From: Oleiagrimonas citrea
GTDB taxonomy: Bacteria > Pseudomonadota > Gammaproteobacteria > Xanthomonadales > Rhodanobacteraceae
Direction of reading: 5' to 3'
DNA: 64,000 nucleotides
Assembly: GCF_012395255.1 (NCBI RefSeq)
Contig: NZ_JAAZQD010000002.1
Span: forward strand, 389,929 to 453,928
Below, piece by piece: positions 9,058 to 17,782 of this stretch (position 1 is the stretch's first letter; the number at the start of each line of letters is the position of its first letter). Made by a program: the position numbers and the translations under genes. The notes under the pieces are model-generated. The model was not told the origin of the DNA. It was given only the letters and a program-made list of their open reading frames with translations, and did not search any database.

Positions 9058-9459
9058 ATGGCGCATTCGCCCGATGGCGCAGAAGGCTCGTGCGCGAAGA
9101 TCGCCGAAGCCTGGATCCATCTCTGGTCGGGGCCTGAAACTCCCGCCATCGGTCCGGATGTGGGTGACTCGCCGCTGGACTGGACGCTTCCACGCGAAGA
9201 GCCGAAACGTTGCCTCGAAGTCATTCTCGAGATACTCGAACGCATCGACACCTCCTCACCGAACGACCTCCTGGCCGTGCTGGCTGCCGGACCACTCGAA
9301 GATCTTCTTGTCATGAACGGCCCTGCCGTCATCGATGAAATCGAGACGCTTGCCCGCCAACGCCCTCCATTTCGACGCCTGCTCAATGGCGTTTGGTACC
9401 GACGCTGTGAGCCAGACATTCGTGCCAGACTGGCCAAGTATCTACGGCATCGTTGGTAA
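9058..9459 (+). CDS. DUF6869-like hypothetical protein
   Basis: 133 residues, soluble, helical and acidic. The core (EAWIHLWSGPETP, PKRCLEVILEILERIDTSS, LLAVLAAGPLEDLLVMNG, PPFRRLLNGVW) resembles the DUF6869 family as I remember it; the function of that family is unknown. It starts 4 bp after the B-box-like gene stop, so the two are probably translated from one message. Family assignment is from memory. Confidence 0.65.
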   Translation: MAHSPDGAEGSCAKIAEAWIHLWSGPETPAIGPDVGDSPLDWTLPREEPKRCLEVILEILERIDTSSPNDLLAVLAAGPLEDLLVMNGPAVIDEIETLARQRPPFRRLLNGVWYRRCEPDIRARLAKYLRHRW

Positions 9460-9545
9460 TCGCGCTGTCGGCTATGCATCGGCGCATGAATACCTCCGCC
9501 ATACTCGCAGCACCACCCCGCTGACAGGCTTCGGAGAGTCTTTGC

Positions 9546-9926
9546 GTGAACCTCAATCAGATCACCCTCCCAGTCACCGACTTCGAACGCACCGTGGCTT
9601 TCTACCGCGACATGGGTTTCACGCTGATCGTGCACTCGCCGCCGCGCTACGCGCGCTTCGCCTGCCCCGATGGTGACGCGACGTTCTCGCTGCACCGCAC
9701 GGAGCATCCGGTCGGCGACAGCAGCGTGGTCGTGTATTTCGAATGCACGGATCTGGATGCGCGCGTCGCACAGTTGCAGGCAGCCGGATTCGTGTTCCAG
9801 CAAGCACCCACGGACAAGCGCTGGCTGTGGCGCGAGGCGCGCCTGCGCGACCCTTCAGGCAACGAGCTGTGCCTGTTCCATGCCGGCGAAAACCGCAAGA
9901 ACCCGCCCTGGCGCGTGAAAGATTGA
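9546..9926 (+). CDS. VOC family protein (glyoxalase / bleomycin-resistance fold)
   Basis: 126 residues with the VOC repeats: NQITLPVTDFERTVAFYRDMGF at the start, a central SSVVVYFECTDLDARVAQLQAAGF, and RDPSGNELCLFHAG near the end, where E and H residues would coordinate a metal. Start is GTG 9546 with GGAGAG upstream. Substrate is unknown; the family includes glyoxalases, extradiol dioxygenases and antibiotic-binding proteins. Confidence 0.85.
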   Translation: MNLNQITLPVTDFERTVAFYRDMGFTLIVHSPPRYARFACPDGDATFSLHRTEHPVGDSSVVVYFECTDLDARVAQLQAAGFVFQQAPTDKRWLWREARLRDPSGNELCLFHAGENRKNPPWRVKD

Positions 9927-9994
9927 ACGCCATCCACCGGCACCCTACTCACCCGAACCGCGGGCCGAAGATCCCGCGCACCGAGTCCCCGCGC

Positions 9995-11155
9995 ATGCTC
10001 AAGTCTTCCTTCGTCGCCCTGCTCCTGCTCGGCCTGGCGCTGCTGCTCTCCGGATGCCAGCCCGCGCCACCGCCGCGCGTGGTCGGATACGCGACCATCA
10101 AGACGGACCCGGCCGACATCGAAGCCTCGCGCCTGGACGCGATCATCTTTGCCTTCGCACAGGTCGAGAACGGCGAAGTCGTGCTCGACGCCAAGCACAC
10201 CGATGCTTTCGCCCGTTTCCAGCCGCTGCGTCAGCGCAACCCGAAACTGAAGCTGCTGATTTCGGTCGGCGGCTGGGGCGCGGACGGATTCTCGGATGCG
10301 GCGATGACGCCTGCCTCGCGCAAGCGTTTTGCGGACAGCGCCGTGACCCTGCTGGAACGCGTCCACGCCGACGGCCTGGACGTCGACTGGGAATATCCCG
10401 GCCACGCTAGCGCGGGTATCAAGGCCCGCGACAGCGACCGCGTGCATTTCACCCTTCTGCTCAGCGCATTGCGCCGTGCCATGGATCACGCCTCGCGCAC
10501 GCATCCGGAAGATCCGCGGCATTTCCTGCTGACCGCCGCCCTGGCCGACGGCCCATTCGTCGATCACGTCCAGTTGCGTGCGATCGCACGCCTGCTGGAC
10601 TGGATCAACCTGATGACCTACGACTTCAACAACAGCATGACGCCGACCACCGGGCATCACGCCGGCCTGTACCGCTCCGCTGTGTCGACCGCGCGGACCG
10701 ATCGCTACGCCGACAAGGCCGTACGCCAGTACCTGGCCGCCCACGTACCCGCCAGAAAGATCATGCTCGGCGCGGCGTTCTACGCCCGTGCCTTCACCGA
10801 TGTGCGCGACCGCGAACGCGGACGCTACCAGCCGTATGGTTCCTTTCTCGGCACCTTCGACTGGCAACAACTGAAGACCGGCTACATCGACCGCAACGGC
10901 TTCACCCGTTACTGGGACGCCCGCGCGCAGGCGCCCTATCTCTGGAACCCGCGCACGCGCACCTTCATCACCTACGACGATCCGCAATCGCTTCGCGCCA
11001 AGGCCGACTACGTGAAGGAACACCGTCTCGGCGGCATCATGTACTGGGAACAGAGTCTGGATCCGACGCATGAACTGCTGCACGCGTTGACCGACGAACT
11101 GAAGGGGCCCGTCTCGCCGGCCTCCAGCCCTCGCACACCGAAAGCACGGCCCTGA
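9995..11155 (+). CDS. Glycoside hydrolase family 18 lipoprotein (chitinase-like)
   Basis: 386 residues. Signal peptide with lipobox LLSGC places the mature N-terminus at C21, so it is membrane-anchored. The GH18 barrel includes LKLLISVGGWG and the catalytic DxxDxDxE motif as DGLDVDWE (D129, D131, general acid E133), then INLMTYDFN and a final GGIMYWEQSLD strand with the conserved tryptophan. It probably hydrolyses beta-1,4 GlcNAc polymers (chitin or peptidoglycan-like). No carbohydrate-binding module is seen. I chose ATG 9995 because it begins the signal peptide; the frame is open further upstream. A serine peptidase gene follows after 85 bp. Confidence 0.9.
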   Translation: MLKSSFVALLLLGLALLLSGCQPAPPPRVVGYATIKTDPADIEASRLDAIIFAFAQVENGEVVLDAKHTDAFARFQPLRQRNPKLKLLISVGGWGADGFSDAAMTPASRKRFADSAVTLLERVHADGLDVDWEYPGHASAGIKARDSDRVHFTLLLSALRRAMDHASRTHPEDPRHFLLTAALADGPFVDHVQLRAIARLLDWINLMTYDFNNSMTPTTGHHAGLYRSAVSTARTDRYADKAVRQYLAAHVPARKIMLGAAFYARAFTDVRDRERGRYQPYGSFLGTFDWQQLKTGYIDRNGFTRYWDARAQAPYLWNPRTRTFITYDDPQSLRAKADYVKEHRLGGIMYWEQSLDPTHELLHALTDELKGPVSPASSPRTPKARP

Positions 11156-11240
11156 CTGAAGACGGACTTCCGCCATATGAAGTCGGACCGCCCGCATCCT
11201 AGGATGGCGAGGTGATCCTTTCCCGCACACGGAGAAGCCT

Positions 11241-12080
11241 GTGCAGCCCATTGCACGCCTGATCGTCGTCTCCCTGCTCGCGATCTCGACCGCCGCGCTC
11301 GCCATCGTGCGACGACCCGGCGTGCCCGACGCACGCTACCGCGTCGAGCGCAACGCCCTGCCCGCGCTGGTGAACCTGCCCGGCGAAGGGCACGGCGCGC
11401 TGATCGCGCCGCAATGGGTGGTCACGGCCGGGCACGCCACGCTGGGCTACGACCTGAAACGGGTGTGGATCCACAGTGCATGGCGCACGGTCGACGCAGT
11501 GATCACCTATCCGGGCTTCAAGCAGCAATTCGCCGCATTCCGGAAACAGGCCCAAGAACCGACCCTGGCTCACTGGAAAAAACTGCATGCCGGCCTCGAA
11601 GGCATGCACGACATCGCGCTGGTCCATCTGCGCAAGCCGGTCACGGATGTGCGCCCGCTGACGCTGTACCGCGACCGCGACGAAACGGGCAAGGTCGTGC
11701 AGATCTTCGGCGCCGGCGCGACCGGCGACGGCCGGGTCGGCCAGTATCCGCACGCACCGCACCGCGGCGAGCTGCGCCGGGCCTACAACCGCATCACCCG
11801 CGCCCACGCGCAGTGGCTCGACTACCGGTTCGATTGCGGCAAGCAGGCGCTGCCGCTGGAAGGCGTGCTCGGCGACGGCGACAGCGGCGGCCCGGTGCTG
11901 ATCCGGCAGCGGGGCGAATGGAAACTCGCCGGCCTGGCCGACTGGAAGCACTGGCCGCCCGGCGCCCGCACCTTCCGCGCCGGCGTCTGCGGACAGACGT
12001 TCTCCAACTCGCGCATTGCGTACTACGCGGACTGGATCAATCGCACCCTCGCGGCCCACGCTCAGCTCCCCTCCCGGTGA
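11241..12080 (+). CDS. Secreted trypsin-like serine peptidase (S1 family)
   Basis: 279 residues starting at GTG 11241 with GGAGAAG upstream. A signal peptide (RLIVVSLLAISTAALA) precedes a chymotrypsin-fold domain with the full triad: H65 in VVTAGHAT, D124 in MHDIALVHL and S215 in GDGDSGGPV. There is a Cys pair near the C-terminus (C199 and the C of AGVCGQTFS). No transmembrane anchor or PDZ domain, so it is not a DegP-type protease. It sits between a chitinase-like lipoprotein and a DUF2235 hydrolase, suggesting a secreted-enzyme neighbourhood. Confidence 0.88.
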   Translation: MQPIARLIVVSLLAISTAALAIVRRPGVPDARYRVERNALPALVNLPGEGHGALIAPQWVVTAGHATLGYDLKRVWIHSAWRTVDAVITYPGFKQQFAAFRKQAQEPTLAHWKKLHAGLEGMHDIALVHLRKPVTDVRPLTLYRDRDETGKVVQIFGAGATGDGRVGQYPHAPHRGELRRAYNRITRAHAQWLDYRFDCGKQALPLEGVLGDGDSGGPVLIRQRGEWKLAGLADWKHWPPGARTFRAGVCGQTFSNSRIAYYADWINRTLAAHAQLPSR

Positions 12081-12169
12081 CCCGCGCCCGCGCATGAGCG
12101 CGCGGCCGTCCGCTGCTATGCTGCGGCGAACGCGGGCCTTGGCGCACCGCGATCAGACAGGGACGACCG

Positions 12170-13354
12170 ATGCCGAACATGGAGTCACCCTCGAATCCGC
12201 CGCGCAATCTGGTGGTGTTCTGCGACGGCACCAACAACCAGTTCGGCGAGCACAACACCAACGTGATCCGCCTGCTGGCGGCCTCGGCGCGCGATGCGCA
12301 GCAGCAACTGGCGTTCTACGATCCCGGTGTCGGTACTTTCGCTGCCACCGGCGCGCTGACGCCAATCAGCAGGCGCGTGACGCAACTGCTGGGATCGGCA
12401 TTCGGCTTTGGTCTCACTCGCAATGTCGGCCTGTGCTACGACTTCCTGATGCAGCATTACCGGCCGGGCGACCGCATTTACCTGTTCGGTTTCAGCCGCG
12501 GCGCCTACACGGCGCGTGTGCTGGCGGCGCTGATCCACGTCTGCGGTCTGCTACGTACCTACAACCCGAATCTCGCCGAGTACGCCATGCGATTGTTCCG
12601 GCGCGAAGCGGTGCAGGCCAAGAAGCGCAACGACCGCGCCGAAGCCGATGCCCATGTCTACCGCAGCCTGCACCTGCCACTGTGTGAACAATTCCGCGAC
12701 ACCTTCTCGATCACACCACCGATCCATTTCCTCGGCGTCTGGGACACCGTGTCCAGCGTCGGCTCGATCTACAACCCGTTCAAGCTTCCGTACACGCGCT
12801 GGAATCCCAGCGTGCGGACCGTGCGCCATGCCGTCTCCATCGACGAACGCCGCAAGTTCTTCCGCACCAATCTGTGGTCCTCGTCAAATACGGACACGGA
12901 TGTGAAGCAGATCTGGTTCGTCGGCGCGCATGCGGATGTCGGCGGCGGCTACCCGCGCACGGAAAGCGGACTGGCGAAGATCGCCCTGGCCTGGATGATG
13001 GACGAGGCGCAGGCCTGCGGGCTGCAGCTCGACCCTGCGCAACGCGCACAGGTGCTTGCCGATCCGCCGCCGGATGCGCTGGGACCGATGCACGATGCGC
13101 TGGACCGCCTCGGCTGGAAACTGGCCCAGTGGGCACCGCGTCGCGAATGGTTGCGTGACGCCGCCAGCGGTCGCTACACGCCGCACTGGCGCTTTTCGCC
13201 GCGCCCACTGCCCCGTTTCATCGAGGAAGGCGCGACCATCCACAGCTCGGTATTCCGTCGCATGCGCGACGACCCCGGCTACCGCCCGCCGAACCTGCCC
13301 GACGTCGCCTACGACGAATCCGGCCAGCGCCACGACGCGTTCGCCGCGGATTGA
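12170..13354 (+). CDS. DUF2235 alpha/beta-hydrolase (Tle1-like phospholipase domain)
   Basis: 394 residues. The N-terminus LVVFCDGTNNQFG (D19-G-T) and the nucleophile elbow GFSRGAYTAR (S109) are the two hallmarks of DUF2235, the fold shared with type VI secretion Tle1 phospholipases. A later FVGAHADVGGGYP block would supply the catalytic Asp/His region. No signal peptide, no VgrG, PAAR, Tli immunity or T6SS gene is nearby, so an effector role is only a possibility; housekeeping lipase or hydrolase is equally likely. It is convergent with the GH43 gene. Confidence 0.82.
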   Translation: MPNMESPSNPPRNLVVFCDGTNNQFGEHNTNVIRLLAASARDAQQQLAFYDPGVGTFAATGALTPISRRVTQLLGSAFGFGLTRNVGLCYDFLMQHYRPGDRIYLFGFSRGAYTARVLAALIHVCGLLRTYNPNLAEYAMRLFRREAVQAKKRNDRAEADAHVYRSLHLPLCEQFRDTFSITPPIHFLGVWDTVSSVGSIYNPFKLPYTRWNPSVRTVRHAVSIDERRKFFRTNLWSSSNTDTDVKQIWFVGAHADVGGGYPRTESGLAKIALAWMMDEAQACGLQLDPAQRAQVLADPPPDALGPMHDALDRLGWKLAQWAPRREWLRDAASGRYTPHWRFSPRPLPRFIEEGATIHSSVFRRMRDDPGYRPPNLPDVAYDESGQRHDAFAAD

Positions 13355-13379
13355 ACTGCGGCGTTCCCGTATCGCGCGC

Positions 13380-15251
13380 TCAGGGTTCGAGCACCATCGT
13401 CTTCGACAGCGTCGACACACCGCGCTCGTCGAACGCCTCCACCGCGACCACGTAGCGCACGCCCTTGTTCAGCGAGGTCAGCTTCAGCTTCGTCGGCTTG
13501 TCCGCGAAGCGCTGGTAGGTCTCGAACAGACGGCCCTTCGCCAGTCCCCAGCGCACGTTGTAGCCGACCGCGCCAGGCACCGGCTTCCAGGTGATCTCGG
13601 CATCGCGCGTGTCGGCCAGCCGCCTGGCCGAGACCAGCACCGGCGCGGGCGGCGGCGGGCCGGTCTCGTTGCCGAACACACGCAGGTCGGCGATGGCCAG
13701 ATGCTTCGCACCGACATGGATGTGCACGTAGCGGATGTAGCGCAGCGTCTGGGCGTGCTTCAGCGGCAGGTAGGCATCGGCGCGACCGCGTCGGCTCTTC
13801 GATAGGTCGGCCAGCGTGTGCCAGTGCATGCCGTCCACCGAACCCAGCAGACGAAAGCGCGTGACGATGTCCGGCGCGTCGCCGTAGCGGCCGGCCTTGT
13901 AATCGGCATAATTCACCTGCACCGCTCGCACCGTGCGCGGACCGCCTAGATTCACCGTCAGCGTCTGTCCCGGCGCATTCTTCGCCGCCACCCAGAAGGT
14001 GCGCGGATTCTCGTCCGTCGCCAGTGACGGCGGGTGATCGGCGATCTGCGACGAGGCCGTCGCCTGCTTGCGATAGGACAGCAGCATCCAGCCAGTGAAG
14101 GTACTCTCGCCCGGCTTCAGCTTGTGCTCGGGCATGTAGTGCGGGAAATCGCCGAAGCGCGTGTTCACCCACATCTGGCCATCGGCGGTGAAGCCGGCGG
14201 GGTACAGGCCGATACGCCGCTCAAAGGTCCAATTGGTGCCGATCCAGCTGGTGCCGGTGTTCCACCAGTTGCCGTGCACGTCCTCGAACGAGGAACCGTG
14301 ACCGGCACCCTGCACGAAACCGCCCGGCTTGTAGCCGATCGGGTTGTAGGGTGCGTAGTGGAATGGCCCCAGCGGCTTGTCACTGGTGTACACACCGGTG
14401 GCGTAGACGTTGTACTCGGTGCCGGGCGCGGCGTACTGCAGGTAGTAGTGGCCGCCGTGCTTGTTCATCCAGGCGCCCTCGATGTACGGCGCAATGGTGG
14501 TATTCGAATGATTGCGGCCGAAGCGCTCCCAACCGTGCTGGGCCGGATGCAGCTTGATCAGCGTCACCGGATCGCCGGGATACGTGACGCGCTTGCCCTC
14601 GCCCTCGGATGCCTTGTCCAGCGCCAGATTCATCTGGATACCGTAGAGCGGATGGACGTTGGAGGAACCCCAGTACAAGTACACCTTGCCGTCGTCATCC
14701 TGGAACAGACCGGGGTCCCACGGACCGGACGGCAGGCGTCCCGGCAGAATCGACTTACCGGGCCATGTGGTCTTCGGCACCATCGGCAACCAGCGGGTCC
14801 AGAACGACCAGTGCCCCGACGCAGGATTCGTGCTGAACAGCAACGGCTGCGGCCGCATCGAGGCACGCATCAGGAACAGTTTGCCATCGGCGACCAGCGT
14901 GGCGGGCGCCACTTCACTGTGGAACGGCCAACGATCGGGCTGGATGAAGCGCCAATGCACCAGGTCCGTCGATCGCCAGTAGCCATCCGCCAGGGTCTGG
15001 AACAAGTAGTAGGCGCCCTTGAAGCGCACCACCGCCGGATCCGCGCCGGTGCGGTAGGAAATGCCCCGGTTCATCTGTTCGTAGTTGTAGCGGTAGTCGA
15101 TATCGACCGGATTGGCGTAGGTGGCGCGCGGCGGAGCCGCCCGCGACACGGCATGCGCCAGCGGCGCAGCCAGCAGAAGCCCCGCAACGAGGCCGCAATG
15201 TAAACGTTTACATTGCGAAATCAAAAAGCGTTCGAACTTGCGCAAGGGCAT
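13380..15251 (-). CDS. Secreted GH43-type glycosidase with F5/8C and fibronectin III domains
   Basis: 623 residues. A long basic n-region and hydrophobic core ending LAAPLAHA make a signal peptide. The five-bladed GH43 domain (about 45-380) shows the three acidic positions: D71 in RTGADPAV, D179 in SGPWDPGLF and E258 in APYIEGAW. A discoidin/F5-8C sugar-binding domain (about 395-530) and one FN3 domain (about 535-620, WKPVPGAVGYNVRWG) follow. It probably cleaves arabinose or xylose linkages of plant polysaccharide outside the cytoplasm. ATG 15251 has a poor ribosome site. A 24-bp LacI-type palindrome overlaps codons 12-20. Confidence 0.88.
   Translation of the reverse strand: MPLRKFERFLISQCKRLHCGLVAGLLLAAPLAHAVSRAAPPRATYANPVDIDYRYNYEQMNRGISYRTGADPAVVRFKGAYYLFQTLADGYWRSTDLVHWRFIQPDRWPFHSEVAPATLVADGKLFLMRASMRPQPLLFSTNPASGHWSFWTRWLPMVPKTTWPGKSILPGRLPSGPWDPGLFQDDDGKVYLYWGSSNVHPLYGIQMNLALDKASEGEGKRVTYPGDPVTLIKLHPAQHGWERFGRNHSNTTIAPYIEGAWMNKHGGHYYLQYAAPGTEYNVYATGVYTSDKPLGPFHYAPYNPIGYKPGGFVQGAGHGSSFEDVHGNWWNTGTSWIGTNWTFERRIGLYPAGFTADGQMWVNTRFGDFPHYMPEHKLKPGESTFTGWMLLSYRKQATASSQIADHPPSLATDENPRTFWVAAKNAPGQTLTVNLGGPRTVRAVQVNYADYKAGRYGDAPDIVTRFRLLGSVDGMHWHTLADLSKSRRGRADAYLPLKHAQTLRYIRYVHIHVGAKHLAIADLRVFGNETGPPPPAPVLVSARRLADTRDAEITWKPVPGAVGYNVRWGLAKGRLFETYQRFADKPTKLKLTSLNKGVRYVVAVEAFDERGVSTLSKTMVLEP
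15194..15217. promoter_or_regulatory. 24-bp perfect palindrome, LacI-family operator type
   Basis: Half-site CGCAATGTAAAC meets its exact reverse complement at a central CG. The core TGTAAACGTTTACA fits the LacI/GalR operator style (central CG, WTGNAANCGNTTNCA-like). It overlaps codons 12-20 of the GH43 gene as called, so either repression works by roadblock inside the gene or the true start lies elsewhere. No LacI-family gene is in the window. Confidence 0.7.
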
Positions 15252-15416
15252 GACGAGGCACCGGGAGCAGCGGCGCGCCGCTGCCCGGCGCGCAGGAAAT
15301 ACGCCCAGTCGCGACCGGGCGGGGGAAGACAGTCATCCTCCTACAGCCGGCACGCCCCTGGCAACCGAACCATCGGCACAGGAACGTCCGGCCCCGTTGC
15401 AGCCGGACACGCGACG

Positions 15417-15812
15417 CTACGTCGCCGAAGTGCCGGCGCGACTCGACCGCAGCACCATCACGCCCATCAGCAGCATCCCCAGCAGCACGCCGATCGAGCC
15501 CAGACTCAGGATCGGCTCGAGCACAGTCTCCGGATACACGTGACCGTACAGCAGCAGCAGTCCGATGGAGAGCAGTGCGGCGCACACGATGTGCAACCAG
15601 AACTGGATACGTGCGATCCAGCGTCCCGGCGTGGTCAGCCACAGCTTGTGGATGATGGCGTAGATGAACGACACCACGAAACCGACCAGCAGGATATGCG
15701 CGTGTGCCACCAGCTGACCGTGATTCTTCGATGCCGCCATGTAGATGCCCACACACAAACCGAACACCGCGAAACCCAGCGCCCACAGCAGAAACTTTCT
15801 GTCGTAGTTCAT
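15417..15812 (-). CDS. Small four-helix membrane protein, haem-copper-oxidase subunit I-like fragment
   Basis: 131 residues with four predicted membrane helices (about 5-24, 34-55, 66-86, 95-118). The second helix HAHILLVGFVVSFIYAIIHKLW carries histidines in an arrangement resembling part of oxidase subunit I or NnrS-like proteins; homologues are annotated inconsistently. ATG 15812 has GGGGG 7 nt upstream and is preferred to ATG 15839. Function unknown. About 165 bp without a gene separate it from GH43, and 264 bp (empty apart from the rpoH terminator) lie upstream. Confidence 0.65.
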   Translation of the reverse strand: MNYDRKFLLWALGFAVFGLCVGIYMAASKNHGQLVAHAHILLVGFVVSFIYAIIHKLWLTTPGRWIARIQFWLHIVCAALLSIGLLLLYGHVYPETVLEPILSLGSIGVLLGMLLMGVMVLRSSRAGTSAT

Positions 15813-16021
15813 AGCGCCCCCATGCTGGCAACCCGTCATGGGACCGGACCTTCACCCGGTCCCGCCGTGTAACGCCCTTGCCGATCCAGCGAGTCCAGAG
15901 CACCCTTGTCTCGCTGCTGGCGACGATAGCACTGTTGTCGACGCGTAGCGTCCGCAATTCGGCCTAGTCCTCGGGCCGTGCGACGCACATACCAGGCGGG
16001 TCAGCCAAACATCTCGAGCAT

Positions 16022-16051
16022 AAAAAAACGGCCCCGCAATGCGGGGCCGTT
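16022..16051 (-). terminator. Rho-independent terminator of rpoH
   Basis: An 11-bp GC-rich stem (arms 16027-16037 and 16041-16051, loop AAT) is followed on the minus strand by a run of Ts (seven As at 16022-16028 on the plus strand). It lies 26 bp after the rpoH stop. Confidence 0.88.
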
Positions 16052-16076
16052 CGGATGTGGTATCGAGTCCGCGCGC

Positions 16077-16934
<858 letters not shown>

Positions 16935-16963
16935 GAACTCGAACCTCCTGAGGAACGTTCAGA

Positions 16964-16990
16964 CTAGCACTCTAAAGGTTGGAGTGCTAA
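16964..16990 (-). promoter_or_regulatory. CIRCE element (HrcA operator) in the rpoH leader
   Basis: On the minus strand it reads TTAGCACTC-N9-GAGTGCTAG, matching the CIRCE consensus TTAGCACTC-N9-GAGTGCTAA at 17 of 18 positions. It is 30 bp upstream of the rpoH ATG and about 35 bp downstream of the inferred transcription start. This implies HrcA repression of rpoH; hrcA itself is not in the window. Confidence 0.85.
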
Positions 16991-17028
16991 GGAGCCGGGA
17001 AAGTTCCGGCGCCGCATAACTGTACTTA

Positions 17029-17056
17029 ATAGTACACCAAGTCCAGACAAAGTCAA
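17029..17056 (-). promoter_or_regulatory. Probable sigma-70 promoter of rpoH
   Basis: On the minus strand, -35 TTGACT (17056-17051) and -10 TACTAT (17034-17029) are separated by 16 bp. The -35 box overlaps the ung stop codon. A short inverted repeat TGTACT-N4-AGTACA (17021-17036) overlaps the -10 box and could be a second operator. Confidence 0.5.
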
Positions 17057-17763
17057 TCTGTGGCGGTCTGTCGCAGCGTTTCCAGCGGCGGCAGCGACCA
17101 GTCGATCGGCGTCTGGCCGTGGGCTTCCAGGTACTGATTCGCGCGGGAAAAATGCGCGCAGCCGAGAAAGCCGCGGTGCGCCGACAACGGCGAGGGATGC
17201 GGTGCCCGCAGGATGCCGTGGCGCCGGCTGTCGATGCGCTTCGCCTTGCTGCCGGCGTGGCTGCCCCAGAGCAGGAAGACCAGGTTTTCGCGCTCCTGGT
17301 TCAGCACATCGATGACGTGGTCGGTGAACCCTTCCCAGCCCTTTCCGCGATGCGATGCGGCCTGGCCGCGTTCCACCGTCAGCACGGTGTTGAGCAGCAA
17401 CACGCCGCGATCGGCCCAGGGCGTCAGGCAACCGTGATCCGGACGCGGGATACCGAGATCATTCTCGATTTCCTTGAAGATATTGACCAGCGAGGGTGGC
17501 GCCGGCACGCCGGGACGGACGGAGAAACACAAGCCGTGTGCTTGGCCCGGACCGTGATACGGGTCCTGGCCCAGGATCACGACTTTCACCATGTCGAACG
17601 GCGTGTGGTCGAACGCTGCGAAGATTTCCCCGCCGGGCGGATAGATCTCCTTGCCAGCGCGCTTCTCGGCGCGCAGGAAGTCCCCCAGCGCCTGCATGTC
17701 CGGTCGCTGGAAGTAGTCGCCCACGCGCTGCTTCCAGGAGGGTTCCAGTCGCAGTTCGCTCAT
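17053..17763 (-). CDS. ung: Uracil-DNA glycosylase
   Basis: 236 residues, family 1 UDG, which excises uracil from DNA in base-excision repair. The water-activating motif [11 protein letters not shown] (D67) and the C-terminal [11 protein letters not shown] loop that inserts into the minor groove are both intact, as is the NTVLTVERG block. It lies 19 bp downstream of the response-regulator gene and immediately upstream of the rpoH promoter, so it may be the last gene of the ftsE-ftsX-regulator-ung unit. Confidence 0.97.
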   Translation of the reverse strand: MSELRLEPSWKQRVGDYFQRPDMQALGDFLRAEKRAGKEIYPPGGEIFAAFDHTPFDMVKVVILGQDPYHGPGQAHGLCFSVRPGVPAPPSLVNIFKEIENDLGIPRPDHGCLTPWADRGVLLLNTVLTVERGQAASHRGKGWEGFTDHVIDVLNQERENLVFLLWGSHAGSKAKRIDSRRHGILRAPHPSPLSAHRGFLGCAHFSRANQYLEAHGQTPIDWSLPPLETLRQTATD

Positions 17764-17782
17764 CGCTTCATCCTTGATCGGT

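Noticed and set aside
14034..15203. Plus-strand 389-codon open frame over the GH43 gene
   Set aside because: Antisense shadow; the minus-strand protein has clear GH43, F5/8C and FN3 features.
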